NCBI GenBank assembly: GCA_937874185.1
Contig: CALNAK010000014.1
Span: 124,001-188,000, forward strand
Length of the DNA stretch: 64,000 bases
Direction of reading: 5' to 3'
Source: an uncultured Lactobacillus sp.
GTDB taxonomy: Bacteria; Bacillota; Bacilli; Lactobacillales; Lactobacillaceae
This document shows positions 35,862-44,813 of this stretch, piece by piece (positions within the stretch are counted from its first letter, which is position 1; each line of letters opens with the position of its first letter). The position numbers and the translations under genes are program-made. Below the pieces are notes generated by a model, which had not been told where the DNA came from, made no database searches, and saw only the letters and a list, made by a program, of their open reading frames with translations.

Positions 35862-36020
35862 GGACATAACTAGCTTGTTCCCTAAACTTGCAGCATAAAC
35901 GTGGAACATAACATAACTCTTTCCGCTCAAAACGAATAGGGAGTAGTAATCAAAATACGATTACTACTCCCTATTCGACTTGATGCTCGAAAGCTGACCA
36001 TGTTATGCCCCCACTCTCTA
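35862..36020 (-). repeat. Structured repeat, family A copy 7 (divergent, tandem)
   Basis: Joined to copy 5 and starting with TAGAGAGTGG on the minus strand. The arms differ from all other copies but still pair: CATAACAT/ATGTTATG, CTTTC/GGAAAG and a perfect 19-bp apical stem (35933-35951 with 35959-35977). It ends with GTTATGTCCC and CCCGTTTTT, which may work as the terminator of the transcript. Confidence 0.7.
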
Positions 36021-36149
36021 ACTGAAACGAGCTGCGTAAGGGCAACCCATTCCAGTTAGCCTGACTTCACAAACTATACGCAAAATGCGCGTATAATTTA
36101 TGAAGCCCTGCTAATCCTCGTGGGCTAACCGCCCATACTCCGCTCTCTA
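36021..36149 (-). repeat. Structured 3'-UTR repeat, family A copy 5
   Basis: Minus-strand copy whose first triplet TAG (36149-36147) is the stop of the YbaK-like gene. Stems TGGGC..GCCCA against TGGGT..GCCC, GGCTTC with a near-complementary GAAGTC, and ATACGC/GCGTAT. It joins copy 7 head-to-tail, as copies 2 and 3 do. Confidence 0.85.
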
Positions 36150-36635
36150 CATTGTAATGATTTTATATTCAAATCCATTACTACTTAAAAACTTAAATAA
36201 ATCCTGCACCTTCAAAAATAGTGTCTTAGTGTTGTCATTTGGATGAAAAGTTAACGGCAATTTCCCAACAATATCCTTTTCAAAGAAAACTTGAACGTCT
36301 TTTTCTTTATTATTCAACAAACCAAAAATTGAAACGGATCCTGGCGTCAATCCAAGCTTCTCTAACATGGATTCTTCAGAGGCAAACTTGATATGTTTCT
36401 CACCAACTATTTCCGCGAACTTACTCATATCAAGTCGCTTATTATCATCCATAAAAACTAAGTAGAATTTTGTTTTCTTCTTATTAGTTAAGAAAAGTGA
36501 TTTTGTTCTCACACAATTAATTCCCTTAATATACTTATCTGCCTCTTCAGTTGTAAAAACAGCCGGGTGCTCAACAACTTCAAAGGGAATTTGTAATCTA
36601 TCAAGTTCAGATTTTACTTGTTCATACGGATTCAT
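36147..36635 (-). CDS. YbaK/ProX-type aminoacyl-tRNA deacylase
   Basis: A 162-residue single-domain editing enzyme of the YbaK/prolyl-tRNA-synthetase-associated family, which clears mischarged tRNA. The segments VVEHPAVFTTEEADKY, CVRTKSLFL and LTPGSVSIFGLLN match the family; the Lys in KSLFL is the conserved catalytic-site residue. Closest in feel to the ProX/PrdX branch (Ala-tRNA-Pro). GGAG precedes the ATG, and the stop is formed by repeat A5. Confidence 0.88.
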   Translation of the reverse strand: MNPYEQVKSELDRLQIPFEVVEHPAVFTTEEADKYIKGINCVRTKSLFLTNKKKTKFYLVFMDDNKRLDMSKFAEIVGEKHIKFASEESMLEKLGLTPGSVSIFGLLNNKEKDVQVFFEKDIVGKLPLTFHPNDNTKTLFLKVQDLFKFLSSNGFEYKIITM

Positions 36636-36650
36636 AATGATGCTCCTAAA

Positions 36651-37103
36651 TTAGAATAATGTCAGGATAAATAAAATACCTGTAAAAACACTTACCTTAA
36701 TTTTATCAGATTGAGGTACTTCCAGATAACGCCAATTCAAAGCCCCTAAACTACCAAAGCCGATAAATCCAGCGATACCACTGACCCAGACATTAGTCTT
36801 ACCAGCAATCAAGTAAATAATCGTTAATAATAAAGCCTCAATAGACATCCCTATTACCATATTGATAATCAAAGTTACCTTGTAATTACTATTATTCTTC
36901 AATAATAGAATGTAAATCCAATATGCGATGGTAAATCCAATCAAAGTACCTACGGCATACATCAATAATTTCAACCACTTGCCCATTTGTGGCATTTCTG
37001 AAACATTTGGATCCGAAACAATCATGCTGATAACTGTCATAAAGAAGAATATTAGAAACATTCCTACAACAGATACCTTGTCTAATTTATATAGTTTTTT
37101 CAT
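36651..37103 (-). CDS. Small multi-helix membrane protein of unknown function
   Basis: A 150-residue protein with four to five hydrophobic segments and no recognisable domain. It lies 8 nt after the MacB-like permease and just before the deacylase gene, so it probably belongs to the efflux operon transcript. It may be an accessory to the transporter; that is inference from position. Confidence 0.6.
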   Translation of the reverse strand: MKKLYKLDKVSVVGMFLIFFFMTVISMIVSDPNVSEMPQMGKWLKLLMYAVGTLIGFTIAYWIYILLLKNNSNYKVTLIINMVIGMSIEALLLTIIYLIAGKTNVWVSGIAGFIGFGSLGALNWRYLEVPQSDKIKVSVFTGILFILTLF

Positions 37104-37111
37104 ATTTTCCC

Positions 37112-38263
37112 CTATTCTTCTTTCAATAATCCAACAAGTTCTGATTTAGCAGCTTTATTAGAAGGAATATATCCGAAAATCAATCCCACAGCTGTAGAAA
37201 CTGACAACGAAAGAATCAATGCATAGGTCGTTATAACGGCCTTGAATGGTAAAAAGGCGTTGATGATAGCAACTAAAATATATCCTAGTAAAATACCAAT
37301 CAATCCACCAATGACACATAGAATGACACTTTCAATCAAAAACTGATTCCTAATATCAGCAGAAGTTGCACCAAAAGCACGACGAATCCCGATTTCTTTT
37401 CGGCGTTCTGACACCGTTATGTACATTACATTCATAACTCCAATTCCGGCAATCAGTAGTGAGATTCCTGCTATAAAGGCAATAAAGTATGTAATATCAT
37501 TCAATATCTTTGTAAATTGTTTACTTACTTGATCAGGGTGGGAAACCTTATATGTTGCCGCATGTTTCTCCTCACCCATCTTTTTCATTTTCTTAACAGC
37601 CGTTTTACCAATTTGTTTCTTATTAGCATTAGGCTGAACATAAAGCTTGGCTTCGTCTTTAGAAATTTGACTTGCAAATAGTTCTTTAAAAAGTGTTTTA
37701 GAAACATACACTTCAGGTCGATATTCTATTCCACCAGATCCATAAATTCCTTGAACAACAAAAACTGTTCCATTGATTGTAATCAAACGATTAATCGCAT
37801 TCTTTTTAAATAGTTGTTTCGCTAAATTTTCTGAAATATAAGCTCCATTGGAGTCGCCAGTCATCGTAAAATAGCTACCTTTGATCAATTTCAAATGTTT
37901 AGGCTGCTTATTCAATCCAATTGAGGCATGTTTAGTCTTGTATTGAACCTTGGCTCCAGCTTCGGCCACACTACTGCTCAATTTAACATGGTCCACTCCC
38001 GGTATTTCTGCCAAAACTGAAGCATCATTAGGAGTGAATCCATCGTCAGCGTTGTAATCAGTCATTGCTTGGTACTCTATAATCACCTTGTTGCGAACAT
38101 TGTGACTTCCCATCCCTTTAGTAACAGTGTGCGCAAAACCGTCCCCAATAGCCAAAATACATATCACACTAGCAATTCCGATAATAATTCCTAGCATTGT
38201 CAGGAAATTTCGATTCTTATTCTTACCAATAGATTTGAGTGCAATCAAAATCTTATCATTCAT
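37112..38263 (-). CDS. MacB-like ABC transporter permease (FtsX family)
   Basis: A 383-residue permease with an N-terminal helix, a large extracytoplasmic MacB_PCD domain (about 45-230) and three C-terminal helices. The ERRKEIGIRRAFGATSADIRNQFLIES segment is the typical cytoplasmic coupling loop. With the ATPase and the adaptor protein it makes a MacAB-type exporter for peptides or drugs. Overlaps the ATPase gene end by one base. Confidence 0.88.
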   Translation of the reverse strand: MNDKILIALKSIGKNKNRNFLTMLGIIIGIASVICILAIGDGFAHTVTKGMGSHNVRNKVIIEYQAMTDYNADDGFTPNDASVLAEIPGVDHVKLSSSVAEAGAKVQYKTKHASIGLNKQPKHLKLIKGSYFTMTGDSNGAYISENLAKQLFKKNAINRLITINGTVFVVQGIYGSGGIEYRPEVYVSKTLFKELFASQISKDEAKLYVQPNANKKQIGKTAVKKMKKMGEEKHAATYKVSHPDQVSKQFTKILNDITYFIAFIAGISLLIAGIGVMNVMYITVSERRKEIGIRRAFGATSADIRNQFLIESVILCVIGGLIGILLGYILVAIINAFLPFKAVITTYALILSLSVSTAVGLIFGYIPSNKAAKSELVGLLKEE

Positions 38264-38934
38264 TATTTTTTCACACTCTTTTCATCATCGTATAAACGAC
38301 CATCACGAATATAAACTGTTCGCATAGCGTATTCAGCGACTTCACTATCATGAGTAACCATAATAACAGTCGTACCATCTTGATTTAGCTTAGTAAAAAT
38401 ATCCATAATTTCTTTACTTGTTTTAGAATCCAAGGCTCCTGTTGGTTCATCCGCAATAATCAAGTTAGGATGATTAACGATAGCTCGAGCAATTGCCACA
38501 CGCTGTTGTTGTCCACCTGACAATTCTGAAGGTAAGTTCTTTTCCTTACCTTTTAAACCAACTTTTTCAATCACATCTTCAACTAATTCACGTTTATTCC
38601 TTTGTTCCTTTTTACTATAAACCAGCGGAATTTCAATATTTTCGTAAACACTGTAAGTCGTTAATAGTTTGAAGTTTTGAAACACAAATCCTAATTGATC
38701 ACCACGAATTTGTGACAATCGATTATCACTGACTTCTTTATGATTTTTACCTTGCAACAAATATTCACCGGTATAGCTTTGGTCCAACAACCCTAGAATA
38801 TTAATCAAAGTTGATTTCCCAGAACCGGAGGGTCCCATGATAGCCAAGAATTCTCCATCATTGACTTCCAAATTAATATCCTCTAGCGCAGTGAATTTGC
38901 CGTAAGTTTTTCCTACATTAGTAACTTTAAGCAT
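38263..38934 (-). CDS. MacB/LolD-type ABC transporter ATPase
   Basis: A 223-residue ATPase with Walker A GPSGSGKST near residue 36, signature LSGGQQQR, Walker B LIIADEPTGALD and MVTHD. Length and sequence fit the MacB/LolD exporter group. It lies 12 nt after the adaptor gene. Forms one complex with the FtsX-type permease. Confidence 0.9.
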   Translation of the reverse strand: MLKVTNVGKTYGKFTALEDINLEVNDGEFLAIMGPSGSGKSTLINILGLLDQSYTGEYLLQGKNHKEVSDNRLSQIRGDQLGFVFQNFKLLTTYSVYENIEIPLVYSKKEQRNKRELVEDVIEKVGLKGKEKNLPSELSGGQQQRVAIARAIVNHPNLIIADEPTGALDSKTSKEIMDIFTKLNQDGTTVIMVTHDSEVAEYAMRTVYIRDGRLYDDEKSVKK

Positions 38935-38946
38935 AATTTCACCGCC

Positions 38947-39858
38947 CTACTTCAAAACTAGCTTGTCGCCAGCTTTAAGTCCGTCTATTACATGATAAGA
39001 TTGACCCTTTTTAGTCATTGTCACTTGTTGCTTATGTTTCTTGTTGTTCTTCAAAAGGTAAACTGTGTCATTTGACCAAACTGCTTTGGCTGGAATTTTA
39101 TAGCCATCTGTTTCAGTTTTAATTTGAACGTGCATCCCATATGGCAATTTCTCGTCAGTTGAAACGCGGAAATGATAATAAGAAACGTTATTAGTGCTGT
39201 AAGGAATAGTATCCTTTTGTTCATAATTTCCTGAAATTTTACTACCATCATTTTTGATAACTGTGACATCTGAACCAATTTTAATTTTATTCAAACTATA
39301 TTCGTTCACATTACCTTGAATAACTGGTGCCCCATAAATGTAACTTCTGCCAGAATCATCCTTATAATAAGTTCCACTAATTGGTGCTAGAACTTCACGG
39401 TTTTGTGCCTGATTCAGCTTCGTTAATTTAGCTTGAGCCTCTGTTAACATTTCTTGATTCTTACTTAATTCAATTTGATCAGCTGTCTTCTTTTCTGATG
39501 AATTGTAATCTTGGATAGCTAATTGAGCTTGATGAATTTCAGCATTCACTTCACTAATATCACTACCCATATTCTTATAAAAACTGAATAGTATTTGTCC
39601 CTTAGTAACTTCTTGCCCATTAATTACCCGTGTAGCAACCAAACTCTCATCCTCTGATTTTGGTTCATCGCTGACAACTCTCTTATCAGTTTCTTGAACG
39701 ATACCGTTGAAATAATTAGTGTTATCACGTTGGACTGTATAAGTTTTGTAATCAACTTTATTATTGCCATTATTAAAACCTTTTCCTAAAACAAGAAAAA
39801 GAATAATAGCAATTAAAATAACATTAATACCCCAGATAGAAATTTTAACTTTTTTCAT
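38947..39858 (-). CDS. MacA-like membrane fusion (adaptor) protein
   Basis: A 303-residue adaptor with one N-terminal membrane anchor, a helical hairpin (about 95-140, rich in Glu/Lys/Gln) and a C-terminal beta region. The frame runs to 39957, but ATG 39858 has GGGGAG upstream and starts exactly at the positively charged end of the anchor. In Gram-positive bacteria such adaptors extend MacB-like exporters through the wall. First gene of the operon; a long inverted repeat lies in its promoter region. Confidence 0.83.
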   Translation of the reverse strand: MKKVKISIWGINVILIAIILFLVLGKGFNNGNNKVDYKTYTVQRDNTNYFNGIVQETDKRVVSDEPKSEDESLVATRVINGQEVTKGQILFSFYKNMGSDISEVNAEIHQAQLAIQDYNSSEKKTADQIELSKNQEMLTEAQAKLTKLNQAQNREVLAPISGTYYKDDSGRSYIYGAPVIQGNVNEYSLNKIKIGSDVTVIKNDGSKISGNYEQKDTIPYSTNNVSYYHFRVSTDEKLPYGMHVQIKTETDGYKIPAKAVWSNDTVYLLKNNKKHKQQVTMTKKGQSYHVIDGLKAGDKLVLK

Positions 39859-39901
39859 AATAATCTCCCCAAATTTGCTTATCCCTAAAAGCATAACAGT
39901 C

Positions 39902-39938
39902 TTAAGTTTGACATTATTTGGCATACTGTCAAACTTAA
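39902..39938. promoter_or_regulatory. Inverted repeat upstream of the MacAB-like operon
   Basis: TTAAGTTTGAC (39902-39912) and GTCAAACTTAA (39928-39938) form perfect 11-bp arms 15 nt apart. Each arm contains a TTGAC -35-like element. It lies 44 nt upstream of the adaptor start and is a likely operator. Confidence 0.5.
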
Positions 39939-39944
39939 AAACAA

Positions 39945-39972
39945 AAAAATAGAGCATTTCTGCCCTATTTTT
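39945..39972 (-). terminator. Terminator of the BspA-like surface protein gene
   Basis: AATAGGGCA pairs with TGCTCTATT on the minus strand and seven T follow, just past the stop at 39982. Confidence 0.7.
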
Positions 39973-39981
39973 GTTATTTGG

Positions 39982-42159
39982 TTAAATTAAATCAACATCG
40001 TTGGTGTTTACAAATTCATTGTAAGCAACACGATAATATTTTTCTCCATTCATCTGAACAGTTTGATCGATTTTCCAATTTGTTTCAGTTTCCAAAGCTC
40101 GATTACTAACTGTTTTATTATGCGCTGTCTTGAGAGAAATATAGTCACCGTTATTGCGAGTTCTTACTACACCAGAAGCAGCTTCATATAGGTAAACATC
40201 TTCTGACTTAACCCATTCATTAGTTGCTACACGATAGTAAACTTGTCCATCTTTAGTTGTCCATACTGTATCTGTCTTCCAGTCTGACAATGATGCCAAT
40301 CTACGATTAGTGATTAGTTTTCCAGAGTCATCATAAATTGCGATAGACTTAGAATCCGCATGAACAGTGGCTGTTTGATTCTTATTCTCATAAGTATCAG
40401 TTGGTTCTGGATCAACAGTTCCACCGCCACCACCGGTTGATTTCTTAGTATAGGTTACTAATCCGATGATTTCGGGATCAATTACTTCGATAGTATTATC
40501 GTCAATTACCTTTGCTTGAACCGTTATTTTGTCTTTGGTATAGCCATCTTTATCAGGTACTTCGATTGTAATGACGTCACCAACGGCTAAGTTTTCATAG
40601 TCAGGATAATTTATAACTACTTCATCATCTAAATTAGATGGAATTGTAACTGTTCCGTCACCCTTATAAGTTGCGGAATAAGTTACGAATCCCACTTCAT
40701 TGGGGTCCACTACTGCCAAGGTCCCATCTGATGTTACTTGTGCTTGGATGGTAGTTTTATCTTTTCTATATCCATCTTGATTAGGAACTTGAATATCAAC
40801 TTTATCGCCATATTTAAGGTTTTCCGTACTTACAGCTTGACCAATTATTTCATGACCAAGATTATTCGGAACACTCACTTCTCCATTACCTTCATATTTA
40901 ACTGGTGTATAGACAATATAATTAGCACCGTCTAATTCACCATCAACTACTTTTAAAGTTTTGTCATTCAAAACTTTAATTATAATCTGACTAGGACTAG
41001 CAGTATAACCAGAAACCTGAGGAGTATCGATTGAGAATGTGTCATCAGGTATGTAGTTAAAAGCTTCCGGGACTGGAATAACTTTATCACCTAAACTTGT
41101 TTTTACCGTAATCTGGTCATCCCCAGTATATTTTTTCACATATGTAATTATTTGTGGAATTGTTGTTAAGCTGATTGTTGATGCTTTAGTTGTTAATTTC
41201 AATGTTTTGGTACCAGAAATACCTAATCCATCTATTTCAGGAGCTGGCATTTCAAAATTGACTCCTGCATAAATTGGAATTAAATCCTTTGGAATGGTTG
41301 AAGTCACTTTATAATTAAGCCCGTCTTGAACTGTATCATATGTAATCTGATATTCTTTATTCTGGTCTACTTTATCTGGTTCTTTAATCCATACGCCCAA
41401 TGATCCAGGAATTTTACCAGCAAAGTCATCTTTAACTGCCGCCGTTAATTCAACATTACTCACCGTCTTTAAAACAGTTGGATTATCTATTGTGGTATTT
41501 CCTATATTGATGAATGTCCATCCCTTACCATAAATGGTGAAAGTTTCCTTTTGAATCTGAGTTTTATACATTTTAATAGTAGTGACAAATGGAATATTAT
41601 TACTCATTAATGTACCAGTAGAATTATTTACAGTAATCACCCAATTAGAAATATCTACACTAGTCAGACTAGTATCACCATTGAACATAGCGTTCATAGT
41701 TTTAACATTTTCTGTCTGAAAACTAGATAAATCAATACTGGTCAACGCAGCATTAGAACTAAAAATATTATTCATGTTTTCAGTATTACTAGTATCTAAT
41801 TTAGTTAAATCATAATTTGTCACACGAGATAAATTAGCAAAAATCTTGGTAGCATCCACTGGCAAACTGACATTTTCCCCAATGACTACTGAGGTCACTG
41901 AAACTCCATCTATTTGACCTGAATTGTCCCATGGACGTGAACTTTCCAGTCCAATCTCACCATCACTTATAGTTAAAACACCGTTGTTATCTAGTTTCCA
42001 ATTCGCCTCTCCCCAAGTACCTTCCTTGACGGTATTGGCTTTAGTAACAGCTGAACTCTGATTATTACCAATCGTTTCTGCATGAATAAGTTGCAGTGGA
42101 CCAGAAGATATTCCTAATAATAATGCCAAACTAAATAATGTTATTTTATGTATTTTCAT
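39982..42159 (-). CDS. BspA-like surface protein with SLAP-type C-terminal repeats
   Basis: A 725-residue secreted protein. A signal peptide ends near HAET (27-29), followed by a BspA/DUF285 leucine-rich region (about 100-185, TSNTENMNNIF and LTSIDLSSF repeats). Three related repeats of about 75 residues follow (about 345-575), each ending in a VVDP/VIDP-type motif and a GLVTY-like strand. The C-terminus has two SLAP-type repeats (about 595-725, TNRRLA and VSNRALE cores) that bind the wall non-covalently. No LPXTG is present. Likely an adhesin; the ligand is unknown. Confidence 0.8.
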   Translation of the reverse strand: MKIHKITLFSLALLLGISSGPLQLIHAETIGNNQSSAVTKANTVKEGTWGEANWKLDNNGVLTISDGEIGLESSRPWDNSGQIDGVSVTSVVIGENVSLPVDATKIFANLSRVTNYDLTKLDTSNTENMNNIFSSNAALTSIDLSSFQTENVKTMNAMFNGDTSLTSVDISNWVITVNNSTGTLMSNNIPFVTTIKMYKTQIQKETFTIYGKGWTFINIGNTTIDNPTVLKTVSNVELTAAVKDDFAGKIPGSLGVWIKEPDKVDQNKEYQITYDTVQDGLNYKVTSTIPKDLIPIYAGVNFEMPAPEIDGLGISGTKTLKLTTKASTISLTTIPQIITYVKKYTGDDQITVKTSLGDKVIPVPEAFNYIPDDTFSIDTPQVSGYTASPSQIIIKVLNDKTLKVVDGELDGANYIVYTPVKYEGNGEVSVPNNLGHEIIGQAVSTENLKYGDKVDIQVPNQDGYRKDKTTIQAQVTSDGTLAVVDPNEVGFVTYSATYKGDGTVTIPSNLDDEVVINYPDYENLAVGDVITIEVPDKDGYTKDKITVQAKVIDDNTIEVIDPEIIGLVTYTKKSTGGGGGTVDPEPTDTYENKNQTATVHADSKSIAIYDDSGKLITNRRLASLSDWKTDTVWTTKDGQVYYRVATNEWVKSEDVYLYEAASGVVRTRNNGDYISLKTAHNKTVSNRALETETNWKIDQTVQMNGEKYYRVAYNEFVNTNDVDLI

Positions 42160-42280
42160 ATCTTCGCTCCTTTCAATATGAATTTAATTGTGTATCCCCA
42201 TACATTAATCATATCAAAAAATATTAGACATTTTGATTCAATCTTCCTAACATTCCTTTTCAATTTATAAATTTTTTTGA

Positions 42281-42309
42281 CAAAAAAATAGAGCATCTCT
42301 GCTCTATTA
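42281..42309 (-). terminator. Terminator of the nhaC-family gene
   Basis: AATAGAGCA pairs with TGCTCTATT around a short loop, followed by seven T on the minus strand. Confidence 0.7.
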
Positions 42310-42316
42310 ATCAAAC

Positions 42317-43738
42317 CTATGCGGTAACTACTTTGTCGTCACTGCTCGCCTTATCTTCGGTCTTGCTCAAACGTTTCAAACCGATACCAGTAAATCCACT
42401 AATAATAGAAAGAACTGGTGAAAGTAAACTGAAGAAACAGAATGGTAAGAATGATAATGTTGATACACCTAAAGTATTGGCAGCGAACGCCCCAGCAACT
42501 CCCCAAGGAATCAAGTAGTTGATTACTGTCCCACCATCTTCAAGGACACGACTCAAGGCTAAGTTATCTAATCCACGTTCGTTAAAAGTTTGTTTGAAAG
42601 CTTTACCAGGTAGAATAACTGATAAGTATTGTTCACCAACGAAAATATTAACTCCGATACCGGAAAGAATTGTTGCAGTAACGACTGATCCTGGTGTTCT
42701 CAAACGTAGTGCTAATGGTTTCATAACTGTTTGAATAATATCAAACTTCATTAACAAGCCACCTAATGACAAAGTTAGAAAAATCAATGAAACTGTTCCC
42801 ATCATAGAACTAATTCCACCACGAGTAAGTAAAGCGTCAACTCCAGCATTACCAGTTTTTGAAACGAATCCATTTTCGATAAATCCAGCAACATCTTTAA
42901 CCGGTGTACTTGGCTTTTCGATAAAAATCATCCCGACTGTAACGGTAATATTCAAAATCAAAGTTGCGATAGCAGGAACTTTCATGATTGCACAAACAAA
43001 GAGTAAAGCAATCGGTAGTATAGCCCACCATGAAATTACAAAGTTACTATTTAAAACATTTAATGTTGTATCAATTTTGTTCAAACTAGCATTTGAACCA
43101 CTGTTACCAATTATTGCGTAAAGAATCAATGAGATGAAAAATGCGGGAATCGTTGTCCACATTAAGTTCTTAATATGAGCGAATAAATCATCTTCAGCAA
43201 TGGCTGCAGCCAAGTTAGTTGAATCTGAAAGTGGTGAAGTTTTATCACCAAAAATTGCTCCAGAAATGATTGCTCCAGCGACTAAAGCTGGATTCATGCC
43301 CAATGTTTGACCCATACCGAAAAGTGCAATTCCGATAGTTGAGATGATTGTAAAGGCACTTCCGATTGATGTACCAATTAAGGCACATACTAGAAAGACT
43401 GAAGGAACGAACCACTGAACGGAAATCATGTGGAATCCGGCAACCATCATTGATGGAATAATTCCAGCTGCAATCCATGTACCAATTAAAGCTCCAATCA
43501 AGATGAAGATAAAGATTGGAATAATACCATTTTTGACACCATTCATAATACCATCAGAAATATCATCCCAACTACTACCACGTAATTTACTCCATAAAAC
43601 CAATAGTCCGATGACAACCAAGACTGGAGTTTGTGGTGATAGGCCAAATTTGATAACTCCAAAACCTAGTACGATTAACATCATAATTAAAATTGAAATT
43701 GCTTCTTTAAAACTTACTTCTTTTGTTTTATTTTCCAT
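42317..43738 (-). CDS. nhaC: NhaC-family Na+/H+ antiporter or amino-acid exchanger
   Basis: A 473-residue membrane protein with about eleven helices, of the NhaC family. ATG 43738 has GGAGG 8 nt upstream. A T-box leader precedes it, so expression responds to an uncharged tRNA. T-box controlled members of this family have been predicted to carry amino acids, and an nhaC-type gene sits in tyrosine decarboxylase clusters of lactobacilli. A tyrosine (or tyramine) exchange role is therefore possible. The activity cannot be told from sequence alone. Confidence 0.85.
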   Translation of the reverse strand: MENKTKEVSFKEAISILIMMLIVLGFGVIKFGLSPQTPVLVVIGLLVLWSKLRGSSWDDISDGIMNGVKNGIIPIFIFILIGALIGTWIAAGIIPSMMVAGFHMISVQWFVPSVFLVCALIGTSIGSAFTIISTIGIALFGMGQTLGMNPALVAGAIISGAIFGDKTSPLSDSTNLAAAIAEDDLFAHIKNLMWTTIPAFFISLILYAIIGNSGSNASLNKIDTTLNVLNSNFVISWWAILPIALLFVCAIMKVPAIATLILNITVTVGMIFIEKPSTPVKDVAGFIENGFVSKTGNAGVDALLTRGGISSMMGTVSLIFLTLSLGGLLMKFDIIQTVMKPLALRLRTPGSVVTATILSGIGVNIFVGEQYLSVILPGKAFKQTFNERGLDNLALSRVLEDGGTVINYLIPWGVAGAFAANTLGVSTLSFLPFCFFSLLSPVLSIISGFTGIGLKRLSKTEDKASSDDKVVTA

Positions 43739-43833
43739 TATTGAATCCTCCAATTAATTTTTATCTATTACTAGCAAAAATTAATATCGAGGATTACCAC
43801 CACATGTATTGATCATCATTTTCATTACCCCTT

Positions 43834-44089
43834 GTATAAAAAAAGTCCCTGCTGCAATTATGCAACAGGGACGATTTACCGTGGTACCACCCAGCTTGAG
43901 AATAGCTTAGTCTAAATAAGCTATAACTCCACTCTTGAGAAAATAACGAATCTCTCTTCCGCTTGGAAAAACCAAGTCATGTCTGGTATTTCATAACTAC
44001 ACCCTGACCGGTTCGCACTAACCACCGGCTCTCTTACACCCAGATGCATTACTAATTGATTCAGACACTTACGTTTGTTTATTTGATTG
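43834..44089 (-). promoter_or_regulatory. T-box riboswitch leader of the nhaC-family gene
   Basis: The conserved T-box GGGTGGTACCACG is at 43892-43880 on the minus strand. It is followed by the terminator stem GTCCCTG..CAGGGAC and a T-run (to about 43838). Upstream is a stem I with GUGUCUG/CAGACAU at its base, AGTA and GAA loop-E residues, and the distal GAGAGCCGGTGG..AACCGGT hairpin. The triplet after GAA-A is UAC (43988-43986), which would make it a tyrosine leader; AUG a few bases earlier is the alternative. Confidence 0.88.
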
Positions 44090-44095
44090 ACACTA

Positions 44096-44124
44096 ACTAT
44101 AAACACGTTTATTTAATCTGTCAA
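44096..44124 (-). promoter_or_regulatory. Promoter of the T-box leader
   Basis: Consensus TTGACA (44124-44119), a 17-nt spacer and TATAGT (44101-44096) on the minus strand. It starts 24 nt after the stop of the upstream permease gene, so the leader is transcribed independently. Confidence 0.8.
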
Positions 44125-44147
44125 CTTATAAATTTATTTTTATGCCA

Positions 44148-44801
44148 TTAGGCCATTTTACGGTCAATAACTTTAGATAAAATTGATAAAGCGTAACAAA
44201 CTACAAAGTACATCAAGGCCATTGCTACAAAGACTGGAATAATATAGTTTGGATCTTGTCCATAAACGACCTGTCCATGTTGCATTAATTCCGGTACAAC
44301 AATGATTGTTGCCAAAGATGTATCCTTAATCAGCGAAATAAACTGACTAACTAAAGCAGGAATCATTTTTTTATAAGCTTGTGGTAAAACGATATGCCAC
44401 ATTGCTTGAATATACTTCATTCCCATCGCTCTGGAAGCTTCCATTTGACCAACATTAACTGCCAAAATACCCGAACGGATAATTTCAGCAATCATAGTTG
44501 ATTCAAAAACAGTCATCGCTAGAATAGCAGCTGGAATCGTATCTGGTTTGAATCCAAACTCAGGTAAACCGAAGTACACGAAGAAAATAATCAGTAGTAG
44601 AGGTAAATTACGAATAATATCAATAATTACTCCCACAATTTTTGAAACGTACGGAATCTTTGAATAACGGATAATCCCTAAGACTGAACCAATGATAAAA
44701 CTCAAAATCACCGATATAACGGAGATTAGAATTGTGATCCATAAGCCTTGGAGAAGAAATCTGATATTGATCCATGAATAAGCGTCGATCCAATTTTGCA
44801 T
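44148..44801 (-). CDS. Polar amino-acid ABC transporter permease 2
   Basis: A 217-residue permease of the glutamine/glutamate/aspartate importer family with five helices and the EAA loop around MEASRAMGMKYIQAMWHIVLPQ. Last gene of the four-gene operon, 12 nt after permease 1. No terminator is obvious before the T-box promoter. Confidence 0.88.
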   Translation of the reverse strand: MQNWIDAYSWINIRFLLQGLWITILISVISVILSFIIGSVLGIIRYSKIPYVSKIVGVIIDIIRNLPLLLIIFFVYFGLPEFGFKPDTIPAAILAMTVFESTMIAEIIRSGILAVNVGQMEASRAMGMKYIQAMWHIVLPQAYKKMIPALVSQFISLIKDTSLATIIVVPELMQHGQVVYGQDPNYIIPVFVAMALMYFVVCYALSILSKVIDRKMA

Positions 44802-44813
44802 AATTTACCCCTC

